This document shows, one piece after another, positions 33,027-44,542 of a stretch of DNA of 64,000 nt. Below the pieces are notes generated by a model. It worked only from the letters and a program-made list of their open reading frames with translations. It made no database searches and had not been told where the DNA came from. The position numbers and the translations under genes were made by a program. The stretch's first letter is position 1. Every line of letters starts with the position of its first letter. Origin of the DNA: Hyphomicrobium sp. NDB2Meth4 (GTDB lineage: Bacteria; Pseudomonadota; Alphaproteobacteria; Rhizobiales; Hyphomicrobiaceae); NCBI RefSeq assembly GCF_900117445.1, contig NZ_FPEJ01000003.1, positions 310,001 through 374,000 on the forward strand, read 5' to 3'.

Positions 33027-34888
33027 TGGCGATCCAGCAGGAGGCACGACCGGTGCGACAGCCCGATATGCTCACCCGCTTCGCCACACTCGCCTTCGCC
33101 GCAGCCGCTCTCGCCTCCGGGGTCATCGCCCCGGGGGCCCTCATCTCCAAGGCAACGGCCGAACCCCGCCATGGCCTTTCGGCTTTCGGCGACTTGAAGT
33201 ACCCGGCCGACTTCAAGCACTTCGAATATGTAAATCCGGACGCCCCCAAGGGTGGCCGCCTCGCCATGATCGGCACGGCCAGCCGCACCACCTTCGATAG
33301 TTTTAACAACTTCATTCTCAAGGGCGACGCTGCCCAGGGCCTCGAGTATCTGTTCGACAGCCTGATGGCCCGCGCTGTCGATGAACCCGACGCGGTCTAT
33401 GGCCTCATCGCGGAAAGCGCTGACCTCGCCCCTGACAAAATGTCGGTCGTCTTCAAGCTCCGCCCCGAAGCAAAGTTCGCTGACGGCACGCCCGTCACCG
33501 CCGACGACTTGGTCTTCTCGTTCGAGACGCTGAAATCAAAAGGCCATCCGAACTATCAGCTCACGCTACGCGACGTTGAGAAGGCCGAAGCGGTTGATCC
33601 GCACACCGTACGCTACACATTCAAAGGCAATCTCGTGCGCGACCTGCCCCTCGTCGTCGCCGAGCTGCCGGTGCTGTCAAAAGCCTTCTACACCGCACAC
33701 CCATTCGATCAGAGCTCGCTCGAAAAACCGCTCGCCTCAGGTCCCTACGCGATCGCCGACTACAAGCCGGGTACATACGTCACCTACAAGCGCCGCCCCG
33801 ACTATTGGGCCAAGGACTTGCCGGTGAACCGCGGCCGCTTCAATTTCGATGAGCTGCGCTACGAATACTATCGCGACCGCACGCTGGAGCTGGAAGGCCT
33901 TAAAGCCGGCAACTTCGACTATCGCGAGGAGTTCACCTCTATCGACTGGGCGACTGCCTATAACATCCCCTCGATCAAAGAAGGCCGCCTCGTCCGCGAG
34001 ACACTGCCCGATGGCCGCCCGTCCGGCGCGCAGGGCTTCTTCATCAACATGCGGCGCGACAAGTTCAAAGACCCGCGCGTACGCAAAGCCCTCGATCTCG
34101 CCTTCGACTTCGAATGGTCGAACAAGAACCTGTTCTTCGAGCTCTATACGCGCACGCAGAGCTACTTTGAAAATTCGGACATGAAGGCCGTCGGCCCGCC
34201 GAGCGCCGAGGAGCTGGTGCTACTCGAACCCTATCGCAAACAGCTCCCCCCCGAAGTCTTCGGCGAACCCTATACGCCGCCCGCCACCGATGGTTCAGGG
34301 CGCAACCGCGACAACCTCAAGAAAGCTCACGATCTTCTCGCCGCTGCCGGCTACGGCGCCGGAGGCAAGCCGCTCGACATTGAGATCCTCAGCTTCGAAT
34401 CCGGCTTCGAGCGCATCATCCTGCCCTACGTCGCCAATCTGAAACGCGTCGGCATCAACGCCAGTCTGCGTATGATCGACCCCGCGCAATACGAGCGCCG
34501 CATCAAGAGCTTCGACTTCGACATGGCGATCCAGCGTTACTCGCTGCGCCTCACGCCCGGCGTCGAGGTCAAATCCTACTGGGGATCGGACGCGGCCAAG
34601 ATGGATGGGAGCTTCAATCTTTCCGGCATTTCCGATCCCGTTGTCGACGCTCTGATGACAAAGATGATAGAAGCGAAGACGCGCGCCGATCTAACGATAG
34701 CCGCCCGCGCCTTGGATCGCGTACTGCGCGCCGGCAATTACTGGGTGCCGCAGTGGTATAAGCCCGTGCATACCGTTGCGTACTGGAACAAGTTTTCACG
34801 TCCAGCCGTCATGCCCAAATACGACGAGGGCGTCATCGACACCTGGTGGTTCGATCCCGACAAAGCCGCCAAGCTGAAGCAGAATTGA
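33026..34888 (+). CDS. Peptide ABC transporter substrate-binding protein (YejA-like), second copy
   Basis: A 620-residue SBP family 5 protein, homologous to the preceding gene product (shared FEYVNPDAPKGG, YWAKDLPVNRGRFNFDE, RDPRVRKAL-like and WWFDPDKA segments). The start at 33026 overlaps the previous stop as TGATG. A hydrophobic stretch at about 22-45 is the signal segment. Two binding proteins feeding one permease pair suggests two ligand ranges; the pair probably arose by tandem duplication followed by divergence. Confidence 0.92.
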   Translation: MAIQQEARPVRQPDMLTRFATLAFAAAALASGVIAPGALISKATAEPRHGLSAFGDLKYPADFKHFEYVNPDAPKGGRLAMIGTASRTTFDSFNNFILKGDAAQGLEYLFDSLMARAVDEPDAVYGLIAESADLAPDKMSVVFKLRPEAKFADGTPVTADDLVFSFETLKSKGHPNYQLTLRDVEKAEAVDPHTVRYTFKGNLVRDLPLVVAELPVLSKAFYTAHPFDQSSLEKPLASGPYAIADYKPGTYVTYKRRPDYWAKDLPVNRGRFNFDELRYEYYRDRTLELEGLKAGNFDYREEFTSIDWATAYNIPSIKEGRLVRETLPDGRPSGAQGFFINMRRDKFKDPRVRKALDLAFDFEWSNKNLFFELYTRTQSYFENSDMKAVGPPSAEELVLLEPYRKQLPPEVFGEPYTPPATDGSGRNRDNLKKAHDLLAAAGYGAGGKPLDIEILSFESGFERIILPYVANLKRVGINASLRMIDPAQYERRIKSFDFDMAIQRYSLRLTPGVEVKSYWGSDAAKMDGSFNLSGISDPVVDALMTKMIEAKTRADLTIAARALDRVLRAGNYWVPQWYKPVHTVAYWNKFSRPAVMPKYDEGVIDTWWFDPDKAAKLKQN

Positions 34889-34898
34889 GCCCCGCACC

Positions 34899-36017
34899 AT
34901 GGTCGCCTACTTCCTCAAGCGCCTGCTGCTGATCATCCCGACGCTATTCGGCATCATGCTGATCAGCTTCATCATCATTCAGTTTGCACCAGGCGGCCCC
35001 GTCGATCGCATCATCGCTCAGCTCAGCGGCAATGACTCATCCCTGGTCTCCCGCATCGGCGGCGGCGGTAGCGAAACGCTCTCCGGCGGCAATCAGGCAG
35101 CACTGGGTCAGGGCGGCGCCGACGCCATCACCTCGAAGTACCGCGGCGCCCAGGGCCTCGACCCCGAATTCATCAAGAGCCTCGAAAAGCAGTTCGGCTT
35201 CGACAAGCCCGCGTACGAGCGCTTTTACCTGATGATGAAGAACTACCTCACCTTCAACTTCGGCAAGAGCTACTTCCGCGACGTCTCGGTATTGCAGCTC
35301 ATCAAGGAAAAGCTGCCCGTCTCCATATCGCTCGGCCTGTGGATGATGCTGCTCTCCTACATGATCTCGATCCCGCTCGGCATCCGCAAAGCCGTGCACG
35401 ACGGCGAGCCCTTCGACACCTGGTCGAGCACCATCCTGGTCATTGCTTACGCCGTGCCCGGCTTCCTCTTCGCCGTGCTGCTGCTTGTGCTATTCGCTGG
35501 CAGCGCTTTCGTCCAGTGGTTCCCCTCGCGCGGGCTGACCTCCGACAACTTCGATCAGCTCTCCCTGTTCGGCAAAGTCGTCGATTACTTCTGGCATCTG
35601 ACGTTGCCTATCATCGCCATGTCGTTGACCGCATTCACGACCATGACGTTCCTCACCAAGAACTCGTTCCTCGACGAGATCCGCAAGCAGTATGTGACCA
35701 CCGCACGCGCCAAGGGCCTCACTGAAGGTCGCGTGCTTTACGGGCACGTCTTCCGCAACGCCATGCTGCTGATCATCGCCGGCTTCCCCGGCGCCTTCAT
35801 CTCGGCGTTCTTCTCCGGCGCCCTGCTGATCGAGACCATCTTCTCGCTCGACGGTCTCGGCCTCCTGTCGTTCGAGTCGATCGAAAAGCGAGACTATCCC
35901 GTGGTCTTCGCCACGCTTTGGATCTTCTCGCTGATGGGCCTTTTGCTCAACATCGTCTCCGACTTCGTCTATACGCTCGTTGATCCCCGCATCGACTTCG
36001 AGAGCCGGGAGGTCTAG
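34899..36017 (+). CDS. yejB: Peptide ABC transporter permease YejB
   Basis: A 372-residue inner-membrane permease. It begins with a membrane helix (LLIIPTLFGIMLISFIIIQF) and FAPGGPVDRIIAQLSG, the latter a YejB trait. The extended periplasmic loop and the EAA-like cytoplasmic loop (VTTARAKGLTEGRVLYGHVF) follow. It lies 10 bp after the second binding-protein gene and 2 bp before yejE. Confidence 0.95.
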   Translation: MVAYFLKRLLLIIPTLFGIMLISFIIIQFAPGGPVDRIIAQLSGNDSSLVSRIGGGGSETLSGGNQAALGQGGADAITSKYRGAQGLDPEFIKSLEKQFGFDKPAYERFYLMMKNYLTFNFGKSYFRDVSVLQLIKEKLPVSISLGLWMMLLSYMISIPLGIRKAVHDGEPFDTWSSTILVIAYAVPGFLFAVLLLVLFAGSAFVQWFPSRGLTSDNFDQLSLFGKVVDYFWHLTLPIIAMSLTAFTTMTFLTKNSFLDEIRKQYVTTARAKGLTEGRVLYGHVFRNAMLLIIAGFPGAFISAFFSGALLIETIFSLDGLGLLSFESIEKRDYPVVFATLWIFSLMGLLLNIVSDFVYTLVDPRIDFESREV

Positions 36018-36019
36018 CG

Positions 36020-37246
36020 ATGGACGATCTGAGAGCTCTCGAAACGCCGCTGCCGCAATCGCAGCCACCGCCCGAGGAAGAACATCGCGCGCAGATGCCA
36101 GAATGGCTGCGCCGGCGGATGCCCTCCACCGACAAGCTCTCGCCGCTCAACCAGCGCCGCTTCGCCAACTTCAAGGCCAACCGGCGCGGCTATCGCAGCC
36201 TGTGCATCTTCCTCGTCATCTTCACGCTGTCGCTGTTCGCCGAATTCATCGCCAACGATCGCCCGCTGCTCGTCAGCTACAAGGGCGAGTGGCTGTCTCC
36301 GGTGCTCGTCGATTACCCGGAAGAGAAGTTCGGCGGCTTCCTCGCCGTCACCGACTACAAGGACCCGGTGATCCTTGACGAGATCAACGCCAACGGTTGG
36401 GCTATCTGGCCACCGATCCGCTATTCTTACGACACGATCAACAAGGACTACCCGGGCCGTAAGTCGTCCGACGGGCTTTGTCTCGGCTATCCGGCCCCGC
36501 CGCCCTGGGCCTCGAGTCTGCCGCTGTGCGATGCCCCGCCCGATCAGCTCGCCCGCTTCAACGCGTTCGGCAACACCAACTGGCTCGGCCTCGACGACCA
36601 GGGACGCGATATCGTCGCCCGCGTGATTTACGGCTTCCGTATCTCGGTGCTGTTCGGCCTCCTGCTCGCCGTCCTCTCCGCCATGATCGGCGTCACGGCG
36701 GGCGCCGTACAGGGCTACTTCGGCGGCAAGACCGATCTCATCTTCCAGCGCTTCCTTGAAGTCTGGTCGTCCGTGCCATCGCTGTTCGTGCTGATCATCA
36801 TCTCCTCGGTGCTGATCCCCGGGTTCTGGACGTTGCTCGGCATCTTATTGCTGTTCGAATGGGTGAACCTCGTCGGTGTCGTGCGCGCCGAATTCTTGCG
36901 CGCGCGCAACTTCGAGTATGTCAAAGCCGCTCGTGCGCTCGGCCTGTCGCACCGCAAGATCATGTGGAAGCACATGCTCCCGAACGCCATGGTGGCGACG
37001 CTCACCTTCCTGCCCTTCCAGCTATCCGGCGCCGTCGCCGCGCTGACCGCACTAGACTTCCTCGGCCTCGGCCTGCCGCCCGGATCGCCGTCGCTGGGTG
37101 AATTGCTGCTTCAGGGCAAGCGCCACCTCGAAGCCCCATGGCTCGGCCTCACCGGGTTCTTCTCCGTCGCCATCATGCTGTCGCTCTTCATCTTCATCGG
37201 CGAGGCCGTGCGCGATGCGCTCGACCCGCGCAAGACGTTCCGTTAG
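36020..37246 (+). CDS. yejE: Peptide ABC transporter permease YejE
   Basis: A 408-residue inner-membrane permease. It has a long N-terminal cytoplasmic lead with two helices, a large periplasmic insertion typical of YejE, GLDDQGRDIVARVIYGFRIS, and the EAA loop (VKAARALGLSHRKIMWKHML). It pairs with YejB to form the channel. The stop is 9 bp before yejF. Confidence 0.95.
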   Translation: MDDLRALETPLPQSQPPPEEEHRAQMPEWLRRRMPSTDKLSPLNQRRFANFKANRRGYRSLCIFLVIFTLSLFAEFIANDRPLLVSYKGEWLSPVLVDYPEEKFGGFLAVTDYKDPVILDEINANGWAIWPPIRYSYDTINKDYPGRKSSDGLCLGYPAPPPWASSLPLCDAPPDQLARFNAFGNTNWLGLDDQGRDIVARVIYGFRISVLFGLLLAVLSAMIGVTAGAVQGYFGGKTDLIFQRFLEVWSSVPSLFVLIIISSVLIPGFWTLLGILLLFEWVNLVGVVRAEFLRARNFEYVKAARALGLSHRKIMWKHMLPNAMVATLTFLPFQLSGAVAALTALDFLGLGLPPGSPSLGELLLQGKRHLEAPWLGLTGFFSVAIMLSLFIFIGEAVRDALDPRKTFR

Positions 37247-37255
37247 GAGACCGCG

Positions 37256-38893
<1,638 letters not shown>

Positions 38894-38922
38894 ATAGGCT
38901 CAGTTGCCTCCCGGAGGATTCC

Positions 38923-39564
38923 ATGCCGCTAGTGCAGAACGCCAAGCTGAAGCTTTATCACGCCGCACGCACCCGCGCCGCCATGGCGCTGTGGATGCTG
39001 GAAGAGCTGGACGAGCCGTTCTCCATCGAACTGCTGACACTGCAAAAGGGCGATCAGCGCAAGCCTGAATACCTCGCCATCAACCCGATGGGAAAAGTGC
39101 CCACCCTTGTCGACGGCGATACCATCGTCAGCGAAGTCTCCGCCATCTGCTGCTACCTGGCCGACGCCTATCCCAAAGCCGGGCTCGCCCCCGCCGTGCA
39201 CGATCCACTGCGCGGCCCCTATCTCAAATGGCTGTTCTATTCCCCGAGCTGCATCGAGCCGGTCATGATCGACAAGGCGCTCAGCCGCACAGCCGCACCG
39301 CGCACCACGTCCGGCTGGGCCGACTATGACACTGTGATTTCCGTGGTGCGCGACGCCGTAGCAAAGGCATCGCCATATTTGCTCGGCGAGCGCTTCACGG
39401 CCGCCGACATCGTCATCGGCTCTGCGCTACGTTGGGGCATTCAATTCAAGCTCCTGCCCGACCTTCCCGAGTTCGTCGCGTACGTTGATTTGCTGAACCA
39501 GCGACCCGCGTTGCAGCGGCAGCTCGCCTACGACGCGTCCATCGAGCAGCAGATAACCGCGTAA
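38923..39564 (+). CDS. Glutathione S-transferase family protein
   Basis: A 213-residue GST with an N-terminal thioredoxin-like domain (about 1-80; MGKVPTLVDGDTIVSEVSAI contains the cis-proline and glutathione-binding segment) and a helical C-terminal domain with FTAADIVIGSALRW. It is 29 bp after yejF and may be co-transcribed. Substrate unknown. Confidence 0.92.
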   Translation: MPLVQNAKLKLYHAARTRAAMALWMLEELDEPFSIELLTLQKGDQRKPEYLAINPMGKVPTLVDGDTIVSEVSAICCYLADAYPKAGLAPAVHDPLRGPYLKWLFYSPSCIEPVMIDKALSRTAAPRTTSGWADYDTVISVVRDAVAKASPYLLGERFTAADIVIGSALRWGIQFKLLPDLPEFVAYVDLLNQRPALQRQLAYDASIEQQITA

Positions 39565-39631
39565 AAGTGGTTCCGCTCCGGGTTGGTTTGCGGCATCGTA
39601 GCTGCCATCTGCGATCAGCCCCGCTGGAACG

Positions 39632-40099
39632 ATGCTACCTGACGACGTCTTCCGCTCACGGCTTCAATCGACGATCACTGCCCTGCGATACTGGGCACCC
39701 TCCGTCGCGGACGCCGCGCGCATAGAGGAAACCGAGACGAGCGACTTCTGGCGCATCGACGTTGCCCCGATGGTTGCCAGCGCTTGCCCGTTCGAACTGA
39801 TCCTGCACGCCGACCAGAACTATGATCTGTCGATCGCTGGCGAAACCTACGAGAGCCGGCCCATCGAAACCTTCGAGTGGATCGTACCCCTTGCCAACGC
39901 GGTGGCCGACGGTTCGATCGTACAGCGGCATTGGATCAGCCGGCTTACCGGCCTCGAGCGCGCCGTAGAAACCATCGTCATGCTGCCAGGCGGGGCAATT
40001 TGGAAGGAAACCCGCGGCGCCTGGGACCTGCGTGCACCGACCCTCGACGATGACGGCACCGAGCTACGCGAAAAGCGCTTCCTTCCCTACCGCCGCTAG
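39632..40099 (+). CDS. Conserved protein of unknown function
   Basis: A 155-residue soluble protein I do not recognise. It appears to be alpha/beta, with segments FWRIDVAPMVASACPFELIL, TFEWIVPLANAVADGSIVQR and a basic end. There is no signal or membrane segment. Its last bases overlap the convergent NlpC/P60 gene by 4 bases. Confidence 0.7.
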   Translation: MLPDDVFRSRLQSTITALRYWAPSVADAARIEETETSDFWRIDVAPMVASACPFELILHADQNYDLSIAGETYESRPIETFEWIVPLANAVADGSIVQRHWISRLTGLERAVETIVMLPGGAIWKETRGAWDLRAPTLDDDGTELREKRFLPYRR

Positions 40100-41019
40100 G
40101 CAGTTGATTTTGCCGACAGCCCCGGCAGGCGTTTCACTGCAGCGATCTCCGCACCAAGCTTGGCGATGCGTTCGATAGCCTCCGGCAGCGTCTCCGCCGC
40201 AACCTGCATATGATGCGCGTTGGCGTGAACGAGGGTGACGCTATCGGCCATGATGCCGACGTGTCCCTTCCAATAAATGAGATCACCGCGCTGCATGCCC
40301 TCGAGCACGTCTGGAATTTCCACCAGCGTACCCACCTCGGCCTGCTGCATGTCCGTATCGCGCGGAGCCACAATGCCCGCCGCCGCCAAAGACATCTGCA
40401 CCAGTCCCGAGCAATCGATGCCAAGCCGCGTGCGCCCACCCCATAGGTACGGCGTGCCGATGAAGCGTTCGGCGATTTCCACGAAATCCGGCTCGATCCT
40501 ACCGATTTCGCCTACGTGTCGGCTGACGACAAACCCGCCACCCTTCAGCATCACGAAGCGATCATCGCCCTCGACGACACTCAATTCCGCGTTGAGACTG
40601 AGGTGCATCAACGGCGGCGATTTGATATCCGGCACTGGGTACACGAACGTACCGAGCGAACGCACCTTGTGCGTCGGCTCCTCGATTTCCGGCGACAACG
40701 CCTCCGACGGCACATAGCCGACGTACTTGTCGCGATCGAGCTGCACCCACGCCCAGCCGTCGCGTTCGTCGTATACAGTCACGCGCTCGCCGAACAGCGC
40801 CTCGGTCTCGAACCCGAAGGTCGCGGTCGGGCGGCTGCGCAACGGCACTGAGGCGCGCACCACCTGCCCTGGAAATCCTTCCACGTAGCGCGGCACGCTC
40901 ACCTTGCCGTAAAGGCTTTCAGCCGCGAGATCAGGACGGAACGGATTTCGTCGCGGATCGAGCCGCGGCGTCGCCGCCGGCGCGCTTGCAATGCTCACGT
41001 CCTCGTCGCTATTGCTCAT
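40096..41019 (-). CDS. NlpC/P60 cell-wall peptidase with SH3 domains
   Basis: About 307 residues. The N-terminal part holds bacterial SH3-like domains (about 60-160, e.g. GWAWVQLDRDKYVGYVPSEA). The C-terminal NlpC/P60 domain has the catalytic cysteine in GIDCSGLVQ and the histidine in WKGHVGIM. It is like dipeptidyl-peptidase VI enzymes that cut gamma-D-Glu-diamino acid bonds of wall peptides. No signal peptide is visible, so it may act in the cytoplasm in muropeptide recycling. The start at 41019 overlaps the aminopeptidase stop as ATGA. Confidence 0.9.
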   Translation of the reverse strand: MSNSDEDVSIASAPAATPRLDPRRNPFRPDLAAESLYGKVSVPRYVEGFPGQVVRASVPLRSRPTATFGFETEALFGERVTVYDERDGWAWVQLDRDKYVGYVPSEALSPEIEEPTHKVRSLGTFVYPVPDIKSPPLMHLSLNAELSVVEGDDRFVMLKGGGFVVSRHVGEIGRIEPDFVEIAERFIGTPYLWGGRTRLGIDCSGLVQMSLAAAGIVAPRDTDMQQAEVGTLVEIPDVLEGMQRGDLIYWKGHVGIMADSVTLVHANAHHMQVAAETLPEAIERIAKLGAEIAAVKRLPGLSAKSTA

Positions 41020-42452
41020 TGGCAAGCTTCCCTTGCCAGCATCGCATAGAGAGCACGCGCTGCTTGCGGCTCACCTCCGCGAGGACCCAGAGGCCCCGCT
41101 GACGGGCGCCAGCCATAAATGTCGAAGTGTGCAAAGCGCTGCGCTTTCGTCGAGAAACGCTTCAGAAACAGCGCGGCGGTGATCGAGCCGGCCATTGGCG
41201 TGTCCCACACATTGTTCATGTCGGCCACAGAGCTTTCAAGCTTCGCATCATATCCCGCCCACAGCGGCAGGCGCCACACCGGATCGCCGATCGCAACCGA
41301 CGCGCTCATCATATCGGCAGCGAACACATCGTCGTTGGTGAACATTGCCGGCAGGTCGGGACCGAGCGCGCTGCGCGCTGCACCTGTCAGCGTCGCGAAC
41401 ACGTAAAGCGACTGTGGTGCCTCCTCGTCGGCCAGAGCGATCGCGTCGGCCAGCACCAGTCGCCCCTCTGCGTCTGTGTTGCCGACCTCTACCGTAATCC
41501 CGGCACGCGAATTCAGAACGTCGCTCGGACGGAACGCATCGCCCGAGATGCTGTTCTCCGCCGTCGGTATCAGCACCCGCAGACGCACATCGAGTTTCTG
41601 CGACATGATCATGTGCGCCAGCGTCAGCACCGTGGCCGCACCGCCCATGTCTTTTTTCATCAGCAGCATGCCGCTCGGCGGCTTGATATCGAGACCGCCC
41701 GTGTCGAACGTGATGCCCTTGCCGACCAGCGTAACCGTGCGCGCGCCCTCACGCCCCCACCGCATGTCGATCAGCCGCGGCGCCCGCGGGCTCGCACGGC
41801 CCACTGCATGGATCATCGGAAAATTCTGAGCGAGCAGATCGTCGCCCACCGTCACATCGATCTGCGCGCCGTGCCTCAGCGCCAGCTCGCGCGCTGCCGC
41901 CTCGATGTCCGCAGGTGCAAGATCAGATGCCGGTGTGTTGATCAGATCGCGACCCAGCCGCACCGCCTCGATAGTGCCGAGCACCAGCGAACGGTCCGCG
42001 CCTTCCGGCAGGCGCAGGCTGACACAACGGGGACCTCCGCACTTCGTCTTGTATCGGCCATAACGGTAGCTGCCGAGGCCCCAGGCGATAGCCGCGAGCG
42101 TCGGATCCTGAGCCGGCAGCGAAAGCTGATAGCTGCCCGACGGCAAAGACTGCGGCAGTAGCCCCAGAAGCAGTTCCGATGTGCCCGATGGCTCCCCGCA
42201 GGTCCCGCCGCCAAGTCCCAGCAAAACCGCCGCGATGCCGCCGTCCGGCCCGGGCACCAACGTCTGCTGCTTTGCTGCCCCTTTGAAACCGACGGCCTTG
42301 ATCCAGTTCAGCTGTTCAGGCGAAAGCGGAAGGCCCTCCACCGCCATGTCCTGGCCAACCGCGAAGATCGGGATCTCTATTCCGCCCGCCCCATCCGCGA
42401 CGAAGATGTCTTCCCCGGAGGCGAGTTCGCGCGGCAATGTTTCGTCGTTCAT
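41016..42452 (-). CDS. Leucyl aminopeptidase family protein (M17)
   Basis: About 478 residues from the ATG at 42452; the frame opens earlier at 42527 but without homology. The M17 catalytic domain shows the lysine/aspartate set in VGKGITFDTGGLDIKPPSG and MLLMKKDMGGA, and the signature NTDAEGRLVLADAI. It removes N-terminal residues from peptides using two metals. The coupled NlpC/P60 gene downstream suggests the two enzymes jointly degrade wall-derived or other peptides. Confidence 0.92.
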   Translation of the reverse strand: MNDETLPRELASGEDIFVADGAGGIEIPIFAVGQDMAVEGLPLSPEQLNWIKAVGFKGAAKQQTLVPGPDGGIAAVLLGLGGGTCGEPSGTSELLLGLLPQSLPSGSYQLSLPAQDPTLAAIAWGLGSYRYGRYKTKCGGPRCVSLRLPEGADRSLVLGTIEAVRLGRDLINTPASDLAPADIEAAARELALRHGAQIDVTVGDDLLAQNFPMIHAVGRASPRAPRLIDMRWGREGARTVTLVGKGITFDTGGLDIKPPSGMLLMKKDMGGAATVLTLAHMIMSQKLDVRLRVLIPTAENSISGDAFRPSDVLNSRAGITVEVGNTDAEGRLVLADAIALADEEAPQSLYVFATLTGAARSALGPDLPAMFTNDDVFAADMMSASVAIGDPVWRLPLWAGYDAKLESSVADMNNVWDTPMAGSITAALFLKRFSTKAQRFAHFDIYGWRPSAGPLGPRGGEPQAARALYAMLAREACQ

Positions 42453-42558
42453 CTGTTGCTGCTCGCTGCTGGCAAGCCATGACCTGATCGGGCATCTAAT
42501 AGGGGACCCCGATCGACTCGTGGGCACAAGACAAGATCACAGAGGGCAAGGCAAGAGC

Positions 42559-43221
42559 ATGACCGGACAACGCTACCGCTTGGTCATCGGCAACAAGAGC
42601 TGGTCTAGCTGGAGCCTTAGGCCCTGGCTCGCCATGCGCCGGTTGGGGCTACCGTTCGAGGAGATTAACGTTCGCCTCCGGCAACCTGATTCCAAAGCCG
42701 AAATCCTGAAATTCAGCCCTTCCGGCATGGTCCCGTTGCTTCTCGACGGCGATTTTCCAGTCTGGGATAGCCTCGCCATCCTCGAATACCTGGCAGATCG
42801 GCACCCCGAGAAGGCTCTCTGGCCCGCCGACGTTCAGGCCCGCGCTCGCGCCCGCTGTGCGGCAGCGGAAATGCACTCCGGCTTCATGCCCCTGCGCCGC
42901 ACCTGTTCCATGGATATCCTTGCCGTGGCACCCCTCGATCCCGTCCCCGAGGATGTCGAAGCCGATGTCCGGCGCATCGTAGCGCTCTGGCGCGAGTGCC
43001 GGTCACAGTACGGAAGCGGTGGCCCATTCCTGTTCGGCAGCTTCACGGCCGCCGATGCGATGTATGCGCCAGTCGCCTCGCGCTTCCGCACTTACATTCC
43101 CGACCTTGCACGCTTCGGCGATGACGGTACCGCCGCGGCCTACGTCGACGCCATTCTCGCGATGCCGGAAATGTCCGAATGGATCGCCGGCGCCGAGGCT
43201 CAAGTGGCCGCCGCGCCATAG
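42559..43221 (+). CDS. Glutathione S-transferase family protein
   Basis: A 220-residue GST of the YfcF-like type. The thioredoxin-like domain has NKSWSSWSLRPWLAMRRLGL with serine residues at the expected catalytic place, then SPSGMVPLLLDG. The helical domain has FTAADAMYAPVASRF. The start at 42559 is inside the intergenic region; the frame upstream is antisense to the aminopeptidase. Unrelated in operon to the GST at 38923. Confidence 0.92.
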   Translation: MTGQRYRLVIGNKSWSSWSLRPWLAMRRLGLPFEEINVRLRQPDSKAEILKFSPSGMVPLLLDGDFPVWDSLAILEYLADRHPEKALWPADVQARARARCAAAEMHSGFMPLRRTCSMDILAVAPLDPVPEDVEADVRRIVALWRECRSQYGSGGPFLFGSFTAADAMYAPVASRFRTYIPDLARFGDDGTAAAYVDAILAMPEMSEWIAGAEAQVAAAP

Positions 43222-43233
43222 CCATCGCGGCCC

Positions 43234-43269
43234 TTAACGTACTCTTAGCGAGGCTTAATCGTTTATTGA
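43234..43269. promoter_or_regulatory. Two CtrA-like sites upstream of the tadD-like gene
   Basis: TTAA-N7-TTAG at 43234-43248 and TTAA-N7-TTGA at 43255-43269 each match 7 of 8 fixed bases of the CtrA motif TTAA-N7-TTAA. They lie about 80-115 bp before the tadD-like start. In Caulobacter CtrA drives pilus genes. TTAA is rare in DNA this GC-rich, so two in a row are notable. Confidence 0.4.
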
Positions 43270-43347
43270 GAACTGTCTCACACCCTGACGGTCAAAGGAC
43301 AGAGATTCGGGGCGAACCCGTCTCGCTTGACTGTCAGGGAGACTTAA

Positions 43348-44502
43348 ATGCTGATCTCTTCGCCCCGCCGGCTCCGCCAGGGCGGAACAATTGCCGCCCT
43401 CGCAGCCTCGCTGATGCTTGGCGCGTGCGGCCAGACGCTCAAGACTTCGACCGGACTGTTTTCGGTCGCCAATAGCGACCAGACGGCCGCTCTTCCCCAG
43501 AAGTCCCCTGCTCCCGCGCCCCAGGCGCAAGACCCCGCAGCCTCGGGCGGCGTCAGCACTGAGCTTCTCAAGGCCACCGATTATTGGGGGCAGATCTACG
43601 CCAAAAACCCGCGCGACCTTCAGCCCGCTCTCAGCTACGCCCGCAATCTTAAAGCGATGGGTGAGAAGCGCCGCGCTTTGGTGGTGCTGCAACAGGCCTC
43701 GATCTATCACGGACAAGATCGTGAGCTTGCCAGCGAATATGGTCGCCTTGCCCTCGATCTCGGCCAGGTGTCGGTCGCCAAGCAGCTTCTCGCGGTTGCC
43801 GACGACCCGGCGCGCCCGGACTGGCGAGTCATCTCCGCGCGCGGCGCCGCCCTTGCCAAGGAAGGCAAGTATGATGACGCCATTCCATACTTCGAGCGCG
43901 CCCGCGTCCTCTCGCAGGACCAGCCGTCGGTCATGAGCAACCTCGCGCTCGCCTACGCAATGAACGGCGACGCCGGCAAAGCCGAAACGATGTTGCGCCA
44001 GGCCGCCGCCTCCGACGACACCTCACCGCGCATTCGCCAGAACCTTGCTCTCGTGCTCGGCCTGAGAGGCAAGTACGACGAAGCCAAGCTCGTCGCCGCA
44101 CGCGACATGCCCATGAACAACGCCACCGAGAACGCCGACTATCTGCGTCAGGTGGTGCAGCTCGATCCAAAGTCGGTGCCCGACTCTGAGCCGGCGCAAT
44201 GGAACACTGAATCCAAGATGATCGCCCAGTTGCCCACGGTCGACGCGGTACCCGTCGAGAACGTCGCTCGCCTCTCTAGCACGCCCGTGAGCGATCCTGC
44301 CGCCGCCAATGACCACGGTTGGGTAGTTTCGGAGCCGGTAGCGCCGGCAGCCGTCGCCGCCGCACCGTCCTCGGCTCATCCAAAGATTCTGTCGGTCTCG
44401 GAAATGGCGGCGCAATTTGCCGTAGCGGACGATGCCACTGCAGAGACGCCTGCCAAGGAGCCGGAGCATAAAAACTCCGTGGTCGCCCAGATAAAGAGAT
44501 AG
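43348..44502 (+). CDS. tadD: TadD-like pilus assembly lipoprotein with TPRs
   Basis: A 384-residue protein. A signal peptide ends in a lipobox (SLMLGACGQ), and C27 would be acylated. TPR units span about 75-260 (DLQPALSYARNLKAMGEKRR, PSVMSNLALAYAMNGDAGKA). The C-terminal 120 residues are Pro/Ala-rich. TadD is thought to assist secretin assembly in the tad pilus system. It lies on the opposite strand, converging on tadC, separate from the main operon. Confidence 0.85.
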   Translation: MLISSPRRLRQGGTIAALAASLMLGACGQTLKTSTGLFSVANSDQTAALPQKSPAPAPQAQDPAASGGVSTELLKATDYWGQIYAKNPRDLQPALSYARNLKAMGEKRRALVVLQQASIYHGQDRELASEYGRLALDLGQVSVAKQLLAVADDPARPDWRVISARGAALAKEGKYDDAIPYFERARVLSQDQPSVMSNLALAYAMNGDAGKAETMLRQAAASDDTSPRIRQNLALVLGLRGKYDEAKLVAARDMPMNNATENADYLRQVVQLDPKSVPDSEPAQWNTESKMIAQLPTVDAVPVENVARLSSTPVSDPAAANDHGWVVSEPVAPAAVAAAPSSAHPKILSVSEMAAQFAVADDATAETPAKEPEHKNSVVAQIKR

Positions 44503-44542
44503 CCGCACGACCTGCCGCGGGGGCCGGTCAGTGCAAGCCGTC

